Both the position numbers and the translations under genes were made by a program. The notes under the pieces were generated by a model, which was not told the DNA's origin, did not search any database, and worked only from the letters and a program-made list of their open reading frames with translations. A stretch of 36,231 nt of DNA, taken from JBATBW01 sp049662565. GTDB taxonomy: Bacteria; Bacillota_I; Bacilli_A; Erysipelotrichales; Erysipelotrichaceae. Location: contig JBATBW010000124.1 of NCBI GenBank assembly GCA_049662565.1, positions 1-36,231 on the forward strand. The letters are read 5' to 3'. This document shows positions 14,477 to 22,792 of the stretch, piece by piece; the first letter of the stretch is position 1, and every line of letters begins with the position of its first letter.

Positions 14477-14489
14477 AAGGAGAGTCTTC

Positions 14490-15812
14490 ATGGTTTATGA
14501 TGTAAATTTATTAACGGTATTAGTAATGGCTGCATTAGGAGCTGTTGCTGCATATCTATCTAATCAAAATGTTGCGGTATTTAATGATGGAACAAGACCG
14601 ATGTATGGTCCATATATTGATAAAAAAACTGATAGAAAAACATTATTCGCAACAAGTTTTGCATTATCTTTTGGTTTAGTAATTGGATTTGGTTTACCTA
14701 CTTCGATTGCTGGAGGAATTATTATTGTTCATACTATTTTATTAGCATGTGATATTATTGGAGTTGCTTTTTCAGATAGCAAAAAAGGGATGATACTAGC
14801 CACTGCATCTGGAGCTGTTTTTGGTGTATTGTTAATGTTTGGTATGCAAACAATAATAAATTTATTCTCAGTTTTGCCGATTAATTTCTTAGGAAATTTA
14901 AGCACAGTTGGTAGTTTAGTAATTACTTTATTCTGTATTTTCCCAGCGTTAGCTATTGCTTATCAATCAGGTTTCAAATCTGGGATTATCGTTTTCGTGA
15001 TGATTATGATTGTAAAACAAGTTTTCACTTTATTCGGTAAATTTACAATCAACAATATTACAATTGCATTAAACGCAGATGGAATGGCTTTATTATTTGG
15101 TATTTTAGCAATGGTAGTAGTTGCCGCTAGAAGTGGCAAAAAAGGTGATGGTTCTACTGCCGAAGTGTTTAAGGTTTTTGAAAATAATATTTCTCGTATT
15201 AAGAAGAATATGTTTGTATTAGCTGTATCAGGTGGTATTGTGGCTCTTGCTACTTCATTATTATTAATTGCAGAAGGGCCTGCTTCATTGACTTTAATGG
15301 CGCAAGGTAATTATGGAGAAGCAGCAATTGTTGCTTTAGGTCGTTGTATTGGCTTTATCCCTTTAGTAATGACTACAGCAATTATTTCTGGGGTATATTC
15401 ACCATGTGGAACTAAAGCAGTTCATATTCCAGCAATTTTATTAATTAATCTAGGAATTATGGGATTAGTTGGATCATTCTTTATTGGTAGTTTAATTATG
15501 GTTATTGAAGTATTGTTGTTGGGATTTATTGCAAAAGGAATGGATAAATATCCAGGAATGAAAGAATTAGGTGATAATACTCGTACTGCAATGAGTAAAA
15601 TTTTAGATATTGCTTTATTAGTTGGAGGTATGATTGCAGCTAATGCTATTGCACCATCAATTGGTTATATTTGGGTTGCTGGTTTATATTTCTTAAATCA
15701 AACAGCTAAAAAACCGATTCCTGCCATGGCAATTGGACCAGTTGGGGCAATAACTTTAGGTTTAATAGTTAATATTTTACATATAATTGGAATGTTTCCA
15801 ATTATTAAATAA
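14490..15812 (+). CDS. yhfT: YhfT-like multi-pass membrane transporter
   Basis: This 440-residue protein is highly hydrophobic, with about 10-12 membrane segments. Family-like stretches include NQNVAVFNDGTRPMYGPYIDKKTDRKT split over the first loop, GLPTSIAGGIIIVHTILLACDIIG, and GVYSPCGTKAVHIPAILLIN in the second half. It matches YhfT, a putative transporter whose substrate is not established. Length fits. Placement with a DUF2620 protein, a PRD protein and several enzymes suggests it imports the substrate of the pathway. Confidence 0.87.
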   Translation: MVYDVNLLTVLVMAALGAVAAYLSNQNVAVFNDGTRPMYGPYIDKKTDRKTLFATSFALSFGLVIGFGLPTSIAGGIIIVHTILLACDIIGVAFSDSKKGMILATASGAVFGVLLMFGMQTIINLFSVLPINFLGNLSTVGSLVITLFCIFPALAIAYQSGFKSGIIVFVMIMIVKQVFTLFGKFTINNITIALNADGMALLFGILAMVVVAARSGKKGDGSTAEVFKVFENNISRIKKNMFVLAVSGGIVALATSLLLIAEGPASLTLMAQGNYGEAAIVALGRCIGFIPLVMTTAIISGVYSPCGTKAVHIPAILLINLGIMGLVGSFFIGSLIMVIEVLLLGFIAKGMDKYPGMKELGDNTRTAMSKILDIALLVGGMIAANAIAPSIGYIWVAGLYFLNQTAKKPIPAMAIGPVGAITLGLIVNILHIIGMFPIIK

Positions 15813-15815
15813 ATG

Positions 15816-15840
15816 AAATGGAGAGTTTTCTCCATTTTAT
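15816..15840 (+). terminator. Hairpin between yhfT and yhfY
   Basis: AAATGGAGA (15816-15824) and TCTCCATTT (15829-15837) form a 9-bp stem with a 4-nt loop and a short T-tail. It may lower expression of the downstream genes or stabilise the upstream message. Confidence 0.5.
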
Positions 15841-15863
15841 CAAGTAAGGAGAGATTGTAGTTT

Positions 15864-16208
15864 ATGGATAGTAAATTAGATATATTAATTAATGCAAAAA
15901 TGATTGATTTAAGTGATAAGGATTTAATTAATAACTCATTAGAGATTTTAGAAGTGACATATGGTGATCATAATAATGAAGTATTTGATCGGTTACAAAT
16001 GCATCTTGCAATGATGATTAATAGACAAAGAAACAATCAATCAATAGACAAAATGCCAGAAAATATATGGGAAATGATAATGGAAGATAATCTATATATT
16101 GAGGCATCTCACTTATTTGAAAAAATGGAAAAAATATTAGATATACCTATAAATGAAAGAGCGTACGTTATATTGCATTTATGTAACTACTTAAAAGAGG
16201 TAAAGTAA
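15864..16208 (+). CDS. yhfY: YhfY-like PRD-domain protein
   Basis: This 114-residue protein is a single PTS-regulation (PRD) domain with two candidate phosphorylatable histidines, in RLQMHLAMMINR and YVILHLCNYL. PRD domains are usually part of antiterminators or activators and respond to PTS phosphorylation; here there is no RNA- or DNA-binding domain, as in E. coli YhfY. It may report PTS state to YhfZ or to the transporter. The next gene starts 1 bp after the stop. Function is inferred from family only. Confidence 0.83.
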   Translation: MDSKLDILINAKMIDLSDKDLINNSLEILEVTYGDHNNEVFDRLQMHLAMMINRQRNNQSIDKMPENIWEMIMEDNLYIEASHLFEKMEKILDIPINERAYVILHLCNYLKEVK

Positions 16209-16209
16209 T

Positions 16210-17061
16210 ATGAATAACATAGTGTATTCGCATGAGCATATAAGTATTGACTTGTCATATATAAAAAAAGATGCAGATAGCGAGTTAAATATTTTGACTG
16301 ATGCATTAGATGAGTTTAAGGAATTAAAAAAACTTGGTGTTGAATATGTAGTAGATTGCTCAAATCATGGTATGGGTGCGGATTGGAATATAAACAAAAT
16401 AATTACCAAAGAAACAGGCATAAATATAATCAATTCTACGGGCTTCTATAAAAGTCCTTTTATACCAGATTATGTGAAACAGTCATCAGTAAAACAACTA
16501 TCTCAATTAATGATAAAGGATATTGAAATGGGAGCGAAAATAATTGGAGAAATTGGCACAAGTCTCAATGAAATGACTAAAGATGAAGAAAAGGTTTTTG
16601 AAGCAGCTTGTTTGGCAGCGAATAAAACAAATACGGTGATTATCACTCATACAACATTAGGGACATATGGCCTTGAACAAATCGACTATTTTAAGAAGAA
16701 GAATGTTAATCTAAAAAAAGTTATATTGAGTCATGTTGCATTAGCAAATGATTTTGATTATTTAGTTAAGCTAGTAGAAAGTGGCGCAAACATCGCATTC
16801 GATACGATCGGGAAATTGAAATATTTAGATGATGAAACTAGAGTGTTATTCATAAAAAAATTAATTGATTTAGGTTATGTGGATCAAATTTTAATGTCTA
16901 TGGATATTACAAGAAAATCGCACTTAAAAAAGAATGGTGGTCCGGGATATACATATTTGATTGAAATATTTGTGCCCTTAATGATTAAAAATGGTATTAA
17001 TGAAGTAGATATTGAAAAAATTATGACAAAGAATTTTATGAATATATTGGAGGATAAATAA
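16210..17061 (+). CDS. php: Phosphotriesterase homology protein (Php/YhfV)
   Basis: This 283-residue amidohydrolase-superfamily protein has the metal motif HEH (His8, His10), a glutamate in IGEIGTS (Glu114) at the bridging position, histidines in IITHTTLG and ILSHVAL, and a catalytic aspartate in MSMDITR. In phosphotriesterase the bridge is a carboxylated lysine; Php proteins use glutamate. The E. coli protein has no known natural substrate. The last TAA and the next ATG share one base. In this cluster it may be a hydrolase or lactonase acting on an intermediate shared with YhfS, YhfX and YhfW. Confidence 0.88.
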   Translation: MNNIVYSHEHISIDLSYIKKDADSELNILTDALDEFKELKKLGVEYVVDCSNHGMGADWNINKIITKETGINIINSTGFYKSPFIPDYVKQSSVKQLSQLMIKDIEMGAKIIGEIGTSLNEMTKDEEKVFEAACLAANKTNTVIITHTTLGTYGLEQIDYFKKKNVNLKKVILSHVALANDFDYLVKLVESGANIAFDTIGKLKYLDDETRVLFIKKLIDLGYVDQILMSMDITRKSHLKKNGGPGYTYLIEIFVPLMIKNGINEVDIEKIMTKNFMNILEDK

Positions 17062-18161
17062 TGAAGACATTTCCGTTACAATCAATCTCTGTTGAGGAAG
17101 CTAAAAATAAGCAATTTAAATTAGTTGACTTGATATGTCAAGAATTTAAGGGCAGTGAGTCTCTTAATTTAGGTGATTTAGGAGTTGTTCAACCCGGAAA
17201 CAAACCACTTACTACTAAAAAAGTTGAAAAAGTAATCGCAAGATTTTTTGAGTCGAGTTCTTGTATATTAGTTACCGGTGCAGGAACGGGAGCTTTAAGA
17301 TTTGGGATTTTATCAATGTTCAGTTCCCAAGATTCAATTTTGGTCCATAAGGCGCCAATTTATCCAACTACAAAAATAACAATAGAAAGTCTCAATTTAA
17401 ATATTATTGAAGCAGATTTTAATAGTATTGATGATATTAAAGAAAAACTAAATAATAACGATATAAAAGGTGTTTTAATTCAAACGACACGTCAAAAACC
17501 TGATGATGAATATGATCTTGGAGAAATTATAAGAACTATCAAAGAGCTGTCAGATTGCCCAATAATTACAGATGATAATTATGCCGCAATGAAAATTAGT
17601 AAAATAGGAGTGGAGTTAGGTGCAAATTTATCAACGTTTTCTTCATTTAAATTATTAGGACCAGAAGGCGTAGGGATCATAGTAGGTGATTATGATTATA
17701 TTAATAAAATAGAGAAAATGAATTATTCGGGTGGAAGTAAAGTTCAGGGTTGGCAAGCTATGGAAGTGTTAAGAGGTCTTGTGTACGCACCAGTATCGTT
17801 AGCTATTCAAGCAGAAGAAAACAATAGGTTACTTGAGAAGTTAAATAACAAGGAAATAAATCATGTGAAGAATGCCTTCCTTGCAAACTCACAATCAAAG
17901 GTTTTATTAGTTGAATTTGATATGCCAATTGCTAGGGAGGTCCTAAGAGAAGCTGAATTATTAGGCGCTGCCCCAAATCCGGTTGGAGCTGAATCTAAAT
18001 ATGAAATGGTGCCAATGTTTTATCGGGTATCGGGAACATTTATTGAGTCAGATCCTACTTTGCAAGAAAGAATGATAAGAATTAACCCCATGAGATCTGG
18101 TAATGAAACAATTATGCGCATTTTAAAAGAAAGTATTGAGAAAGTTACATCATGTTTTTAG
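17061..18161 (+). CDS. yhfS: YhfS-like PLP-dependent aminotransferase-fold enzyme
   Basis: This 366-residue fold-type I PLP enzyme has the likely Schiff-base lysine Lys197 in SSFKLLGPEG and an aspartate in ITDDNYAA for the cofactor ring nitrogen. The cofactor phosphate cup is in TGAGTGALRF. It is grouped with the YhfS family; the reaction is not established to my knowledge, and it could be a transaminase, a lyase or a selenocysteine-lyase-like enzyme. It overlaps yhfX by 10 bp. Two PLP enzymes in one operon (this and YhfX) suggest an amino-acid-like substrate. Confidence 0.87.
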   Translation: MKTFPLQSISVEEAKNKQFKLVDLICQEFKGSESLNLGDLGVVQPGNKPLTTKKVEKVIARFFESSSCILVTGAGTGALRFGILSMFSSQDSILVHKAPIYPTTKITIESLNLNIIEADFNSIDDIKEKLNNNDIKGVLIQTTRQKPDDEYDLGEIIRTIKELSDCPIITDDNYAAMKISKIGVELGANLSTFSSFKLLGPEGVGIIVGDYDYINKIEKMNYSGGSKVQGWQAMEVLRGLVYAPVSLAIQAEENNRLLEKLNNKEINHVKNAFLANSQSKVLLVEFDMPIAREVLREAELLGAAPNPVGAESKYEMVPMFYRVSGTFIESDPTLQERMIRINPMRSGNETIMRILKESIEKVTSCF

Positions 18162-19303
18162 ATAAGTTATTGAAGAATAATTATGAGTTAGTTGATTATG
18201 TATTGAAAGCTCATAAGAATAATGTAATATTACCAGATAGTTATGTAATTGATGTAGATACATTTGTGGATAATGCAAGAAAGATGTTATCGGTTGCTAA
18301 AGAAGAAAATATAGATTTGTATTTTATGTTGAAACAAGTAGGAAGAAATCCTTATTTAGCCCAAAAATTAATAGAAATTGGTTATCGCGGGGCGGTCGTT
18401 GTTGATTATAAAGAAGCGCAAATAATGATGGCTAATAATATACATATTTGTAATATCGGAAATTTAGTACAAGTTCCACAAGCTTTGTTAGAAAAATTTG
18501 TTAAGTATAATTGTGATTACTTTACTTGTTTTAGTCTAGATATAATTAAAAAAATAAATTTGTATGCCGAAAAAGAAAATAAAGTGCAAAAAATTATGTT
18601 AAAAGTGATTGATAAAGGTGATACAGTATATAGTGGTCAAACTTCAGGTTTTTCATTAAGTGAGTTACCGCAGTTAATGAGTGAAATAGATAAATTATCG
18701 AATGTCAAAGTCGATGGGTTAACATCGTTTCCTTGCTTCATGTATAATTGTGAATCTTTGCAAATAGAAAGCACTAACAATTTAGAAACTATTTTACGGG
18801 CAAAGGAAATATTAAATGAAAGAGGTTATGAAATAAACAATATCAATGGGCCAAGTGCTACTTGCATTAACACAATTAAAATAATGAAAAATTATGGAAT
18901 TAATAGTGCTGAACCAGGTCATGGGTTAACTGGGACAACTCCTCTGCATGCAATGAATGAGTTAGCTGAACAGCAATGTGTGTTATATTTATCGGAAATT
19001 TCGCATAATTACTTGGATAATGCTTATTGCTATGGTGGTGGTTTTTATCGTCGATCACATGTAAGTAATGCAATAATAGGTTACAAAAAAACACCTGCCA
19101 AAATTATTGCGCCAAATTTAGATAGTATTGATTATTATTTTCAGATAGATAGTAATTATGATGTAGGTTTGCCAGTAATTATGAGTTTCAGGTATCAAAT
19201 GTTTGTTACGAGAAGTGATGTGTGTCTAGTTGAAGGATTAAAAAATAGTAATCCTCATATTGTTGGAATATACAATGGATTAGGAGACAAAAAAGGTGAA
19301 TAG
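18152..19303 (+). CDS. yhfX: YhfX-like PLP enzyme of the alanine racemase fold
   Basis: This 383-residue protein has a fold-type III (alanine racemase N-terminal barrel) region with the PLP lysine Lys61 in YFMLKQVGRNPY. The segment GLTSFPCFMY follows a strand near residue 190, and EPGHGLTGTTPLH near residue 255 is a conserved YhfX stretch. The substrate is unknown; racemase or decarboxylase chemistry is possible. GGAG-type ribosome-binding sequences are poor because the gene starts inside yhfS, pointing to translational coupling. It overlaps yhfW by 8 bp. Confidence 0.87.
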   Translation: MFLDKLLKNNYELVDYVLKAHKNNVILPDSYVIDVDTFVDNARKMLSVAKEENIDLYFMLKQVGRNPYLAQKLIEIGYRGAVVVDYKEAQIMMANNIHICNIGNLVQVPQALLEKFVKYNCDYFTCFSLDIIKKINLYAEKENKVQKIMLKVIDKGDTVYSGQTSGFSLSELPQLMSEIDKLSNVKVDGLTSFPCFMYNCESLQIESTNNLETILRAKEILNERGYEINNINGPSATCINTIKIMKNYGINSAEPGHGLTGTTPLHAMNELAEQQCVLYLSEISHNYLDNAYCYGGGFYRRSHVSNAIIGYKKTPAKIIAPNLDSIDYYFQIDSNYDVGLPVIMSFRYQMFVTRSDVCLVEGLKNSNPHIVGIYNGLGDKKGE

Positions 19304-20507
19304 GAAATTTGTTGTTATTGTATTAGATGGTTTTGGTATAGGTGCAACAAAAGACGTGCAAGTTGAAAGACCTAGTGACAAAAATAGCAATACGCTAAAA
19401 AGCATCCTTAAAGATTATCCTGATTTAAAATTGCCGAATCTAGAAGAATTGGGTTTGATGAATGCCTATGGTTATGAAAGTTCTAAAATGAAATTTTCCA
19501 AAAAGGCAATATATGGGAAATGTGAATTAATGCACCATGGAGCAGATACATTTATGGGGCATCAAGAAATTTTTGGGACATTACCTAAGTTGCCTGAAAT
19601 CATCCCTTTCCAATATTGTGTGGATGAATTAAAAGAGCATTTGTTAGCTTTGCAATACAAAGTTGAAGTAATTGAAAAACAAGGATTAAAATATCTATTG
19701 GTTAATGACTACTGTACTGTAGCAGATAATATAGATGCCGATTTAGGTATGGCTTATAATTGTACAGCTTGTTTAGATTATATGTCATTTGAAGAAGAAA
19801 TGAATATTGGTAAAGCTGTAAGGCAAATAGCAAAAGTCAATAGAGTTATTGTTTTTGGTGGTAAAAAAAACAATATTGATGATATTTTAGCTGCGGAGAT
19901 GATTAAAGAAGAGAAATATATTGGAATACATGCAGTTAATTCTAAATCCTACATTGATGGTTACCAATGTCGACATTTAGGTTATGGAGTTGATGAAAAA
20001 GTTCAAGTTGCCCATTTATTGAATGAAATAGATGTAGATGTTTCCTTATTTGGTAAAGTAGCTGACATCGTTCATAATGAGAACGGTAAATCAATTTCTT
20101 GCGTAGATACAAGTGATGTTTTAGATTTTACTATTAAAGAAATGAACAATGATCATAATATATTTATTTGTACTAATGTCCAAGAAACTGATTTGGCAGG
20201 TCATAGCCAAAGCACTAAATGGTATAAAGAATTATTAGAAATAAGTGATAAAAAAATAGGCACCATGATTAAGTTATTGAATAAAGAAGATATTCTTATA
20301 ATAATGGCGGATCATGGAAATGATCCTTTAAATGGGAATAACCTGCATACAAGAGAAAATGTTCCATTGCTCATAAAATGTAATAAAGACATAAATTTAA
20401 ATATTGGTGTTAGGGAAACTTTGAGCGACGTTGGCGCAACGGTATGTGATTATTTTGGTTCGGATTTGCCGGAAAATGGGATGTCATTTTTAAATAGCAT
20501 AAAATAA
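19296..20507 (+). CDS. yhfW: YhfW-like phosphopentomutase-family metalloenzyme
   Basis: This 403-residue protein of the alkaline phosphatase superfamily resembles phosphopentomutase (DeoB). Asp11 in VLDGFGIG is a metal ligand. Thr85 in GADTFMGHQE is the likely phosphorylated residue and falls at the same number as the catalytic Thr of characterised Firmicutes phosphopentomutases. Further ligands are in TDLAGHSQ, ADHGNDP and HTRENVPLL. It starts with GTG at 19296, preceded by TAGGAGA. Family position indicates phosphoryl transfer on a sugar-phosphate-like molecule; YhfW proteins form their own branch, so DeoB activity should not be assumed. Last gene of the cluster. Confidence 0.87.
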   Translation: MNRKFVVIVLDGFGIGATKDVQVERPSDKNSNTLKSILKDYPDLKLPNLEELGLMNAYGYESSKMKFSKKAIYGKCELMHHGADTFMGHQEIFGTLPKLPEIIPFQYCVDELKEHLLALQYKVEVIEKQGLKYLLVNDYCTVADNIDADLGMAYNCTACLDYMSFEEEMNIGKAVRQIAKVNRVIVFGGKKNNIDDILAAEMIKEEKYIGIHAVNSKSYIDGYQCRHLGYGVDEKVQVAHLLNEIDVDVSLFGKVADIVHNENGKSISCVDTSDVLDFTIKEMNNDHNIFICTNVQETDLAGHSQSTKWYKELLEISDKKIGTMIKLLNKEDILIIMADHGNDPLNGNNLHTRENVPLLIKCNKDINLNIGVRETLSDVGATVCDYFGSDLPENGMSFLNSIK

Positions 20508-20532
20508 GGCTGGGTATATCCAACCTTTTTTT
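20505..20532. terminator. Terminator of the yhf operon
   Basis: AAGGCTGG (20506-20513) pairs with CCAACCTT (20520-20527) with one mismatch and is followed by T's to 20532. It overlaps the yhfW stop and faces a convergent gene. Confidence 0.75.
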
Positions 20533-21280
20533 ACTTTACTATTAATTTGAATAGGAAGAAAGGGATGTTGTCGTTTATTTGGTATCTTGGTAAGAGATAT
20601 TGGTCACTACTATGTAGTAGGTTGCGGTTTTGGTTGTAGCCAAAGGCTAGTTGGATATTTCTTTCTTTTAAGACTTGTCTACTTAGTTTTGTTTCTTTAC
20701 CAAAGGGGTAGGCGAAGTAGGTGTCACTGACGATGGATTCGTTGTTGATGAAGTCGCTTTGGATTTGGTTTAGTTGGAGCGTTTCGATTTTCTTTTGGTT
20801 GTTTTCTAATTGTTGGTGCATATTATAGGAGTGGGAATAGTATTGGATGGTGTCGTTGTTTTTTATTTGATCTTGTTTTAGATATTGGGGATATTGGTTG
20901 GGTGTTGTTCTTTTGCCAATGATAAAGCAGGTAGCGGTGAAGTTGTATTGTTTTAAGATGGGGGTAACGATGTCATTGATGGTTGAAAAACCATCATCAA
21001 AGGTGATGACTACGGCTTTTTTAGGGAATGGTTTGTGGTTTTGGTAGTAGTCGTTTAGTTGGTCCATGGTTAGGGTTTGGTAGTTGTTGTCTTTGAGATA
21101 TTGCATTTGTTTTTGGAAGGTTGTAATGTTCATTACATAGGGGTTGTTTGGATCTTTTTCATTGTCGTTGACGATGTTGTGGTAGCCTAATACGGGTATA
21201 CTGTCTTGATATTTGATGTGGATGTATCCACTTATTGTTATTATTGATATTAGTAAGATGATTATTATTTTTTTCTTCAT
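20531..21280 (-). CDS. Membrane-anchored polysaccharide deacetylase (NodB domain)
   Basis: This 249-residue protein has an N-terminal hydrophobic anchor (KKKIIIILLISIITISGYI) without a lipobox, so it is probably held at the outer face of the membrane. The NodB domain shows the metal and catalytic motifs VITFDDGF (around residue 92), SHSYNMH and AYPFGK. It would remove acetyl groups from peptidoglycan or another surface glycan. The preceding VLGYHNIV stretch is typical of PdaB/IcaB-like members. Single-gene unit, convergent with the yhf operon. The substrate is not known. Confidence 0.87.
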   Translation of the reverse strand: MKKKIIIILLISIITISGYIHIKYQDSIPVLGYHNIVNDNEKDPNNPYVMNITTFQKQMQYLKDNNYQTLTMDQLNDYYQNHKPFPKKAVVITFDDGFSTINDIVTPILKQYNFTATCFIIGKRTTPNQYPQYLKQDQIKNNDTIQYYSHSYNMHQQLENNQKKIETLQLNQIQSDFINNESIVSDTYFAYPFGKETKLSRQVLKERNIQLAFGYNQNRNLLHSSDQYLLPRYQINDNIPFFLFKLIVK

Positions 21281-21322
21281 ATTTTTTATCCTCTGTTTAT
21301 ATAGTAATCGGTTAATTAGTTT

Positions 21323-21352
21323 TTGTCTATAAACTGTGGGATATGTTATAAT
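21323..21352 (+). promoter_or_regulatory. Promoter of the glpP-addAB operon
   Basis: TTGTCT (21323-21328) and TATAAT (21347-21352) are 18 bp apart. The expected transcript start is only about 1 nt before the Shine-Dalgarno GAGGTG (21360-21365), so the leader is extremely short. Confidence 0.65.
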
Positions 21353-21371
21353 ATTTTTAGAGGTGATACAA

Positions 21372-21716
21372 GTGTCTTATAAGGTTTGTAAGTTAAGTTG
21401 TGATAAGGGTGTTGATGTGATTAAGGTGTTAGATAACATTAATCGGTTGATTACTTTTGAGAATGTTTATAACGATATTAAAAATTGTGGATCACTAGTG
21501 ATTTATACGAGTGTTTTTGAGAAGTATTTCTTTCGGACTGGTAGTTATGCGAGTGTTTTTATTACGGTCTATAATAGTGATGATCATTACGATTTGACGG
21601 TTATTTGTTGTGGTGGTGGTGATGGTATATTGAATTTTGATTGGGGTGTGCATAATAATTTGATTAGTGGTGTTTTGGATATTTTTAAAAGTTATGGCTT
21701 TGAGATGGGAGAATAA
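21372..21716 (+). CDS. Small unknown protein, DUF6054-like
   Basis: This 114-residue protein has an N-terminal helix (GVDVIKVLDNINRLI), a central strand region ending in CCGGGDGILN and a C-terminal helix (NLISGVLDIFKSYGFE). The pattern resembles DUF6054 proteins of Firmicutes, but this is by general appearance only. The start is taken at the GTG (21372), 6 nt after GAGGTG; an upstream in-frame GTG at 21336 would lie within the promoter. It is the first gene of the operon; its stop is 5 bp before glpP. No function can be given. Confidence 0.6.
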   Translation: MSYKVCKLSCDKGVDVIKVLDNINRLITFENVYNDIKNCGSLVIYTSVFEKYFFRTGSYASVFITVYNSDDHYDLTVICCGGGDGILNFDWGVHNNLISGVLDIFKSYGFEMGE

Positions 21717-21720
21717 TGAT

Positions 21721-22275
21721 ATGTTAAGTGAACAAAAAGTAATACCTTCTATTAATAATATGAAGAATTATGAGTTGTTTTTGAAGAGTAGTTTGGAGTA
21801 TTGTTTTATTATGGATTTTCATATTTCGGTGTTAGAGAAGATTATTAAAATTGGTCATGATCATCATAAGAAGGTGATTGTGCATATGGATTTGATTAAT
21901 GGTTTGAGTAGTGATGATTTTGGTTGTGAATATATTCTTCAAAATTATCATGCGGATGGGGTTATTTCGACTAAGCGTAAGGTTTTAGAAACGGCGATTA
22001 AAAATAAGGCTATTGCGATTCAAAGGTTGTTTTTAATTGATTCAAAATCGTTTGAAAAGGGGATTAAGATTGCCAACGACATCACTCCTGATTATTTGGA
22101 AATATTGCCGGCTTTAGCTTATCCGGCTTTGCGTCGAGTTAAAAGAAGTACGAATATTCCGTTAATTGGTGGGGGTTTGATTGCGGATAAAGAAGATATT
22201 GATGTTTGTTTAGAACAAGGTATGTTGGCGGTATCGATTAGTGATTATAAGTTATGGAGTGAATATCATGATTAA
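21721..22275 (+). CDS. glpP: Glycerol-3-phosphate-responsive antiterminator GlpP
   Basis: This 184-residue protein matches GlpP: VIPSINNMKNYELFLKS near the start, IMDFHISVLEKIIKIGH, KVIVHMDLINGLSSDDFGCEYI, then GVISTKRKV, LEILPALAYPA and PLIGGGLI in a TIM-barrel-like order. With glycerol 3-phosphate bound, GlpP binds leader RNAs of glp genes and prevents termination. In this window the natural target is the terminator before glpK at 6307-6339, 15 kb away. The start at 21721 follows GGGAG. The gene overlaps the Nudix gene by 8 bp. Sitting with DNA-repair genes rather than glp genes is unusual but does not alter the call. Confidence 0.9.
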   Translation: MLSEQKVIPSINNMKNYELFLKSSLEYCFIMDFHISVLEKIIKIGHDHHKKVIVHMDLINGLSSDDFGCEYILQNYHADGVISTKRKVLETAIKNKAIAIQRLFLIDSKSFEKGIKIANDITPDYLEILPALAYPALRRVKRSTNIPLIGGGLIADKEDIDVCLEQGMLAVSISDYKLWSEYHD

Positions 22276-22792
22276 AAGAATAGCGAGAAAAGAAGTTTAT
22301 GATGGGAAGATTATTAAGGTTTTTGTTGATGATATTCTGGATGAAAGATTGAGGCCGACGGTTAGAGAGTTAGTTGTTCATGTGGGTGGTGTTTGTGTTT
22401 TAGCTTGTGTGGATGATGAAATATATTTTGTGAAACAGCATCGTTATCCTTTTGATGATTATTTGTTGGAGTTACCAGCGGGTAAAAAGGAAGTTGGTGA
22501 AGAGCCTTTAGTTACGGCTATTCGGGAGTTGGAAGAGGAGATTGGTTATCATCCGCACAAGATGGAATTTTATGGGGAGTTTATCCCAACTTGTGCTTAT
22601 GATAGTGAGGTTATACATTTATATGTGGCGAGCGATTTGGAGTTTGTTGGTCAGAATTTAGATGAGGGCGAATATATTGAAGTTATTAAAATCCATAAAG
22701 ATAAAGTTAAAGCGATGTTGAAGAATAATGAGTTTACGGATGGGAAAACGGCTTATTTATTGACGGCTTATTTTTGGAGGAATAATGAATAA
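22268..22792 (+). CDS. Nudix hydrolase, ADP-ribose pyrophosphatase type
   Basis: This 174-residue protein has a complete Nudix box: G-x5-E-x7-REL-x-EE-x-GY, around residues 77-99. The preceding residues (FVKQHRYPFDDYLLELPAG) and the FYGEFIPTCAYDSEVIHLYVA stretch are those of ADP-ribose pyrophosphatases (NudF/YqkG type). It would hydrolyse ADP-ribose to AMP and ribose 5-phosphate. The start at 22268 lies inside the end of glpP and follows GGAGTG. It overlaps addB by 8 bp, so the operon is translationally coupled throughout. Confidence 0.88.
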   Translation: MIKRIARKEVYDGKIIKVFVDDILDERLRPTVRELVVHVGGVCVLACVDDEIYFVKQHRYPFDDYLLELPAGKKEVGEEPLVTAIRELEEEIGYHPHKMEFYGEFIPTCAYDSEVIHLYVASDLEFVGQNLDEGEYIEVIKIHKDKVKAMLKNNEFTDGKTAYLLTAYFWRNNE

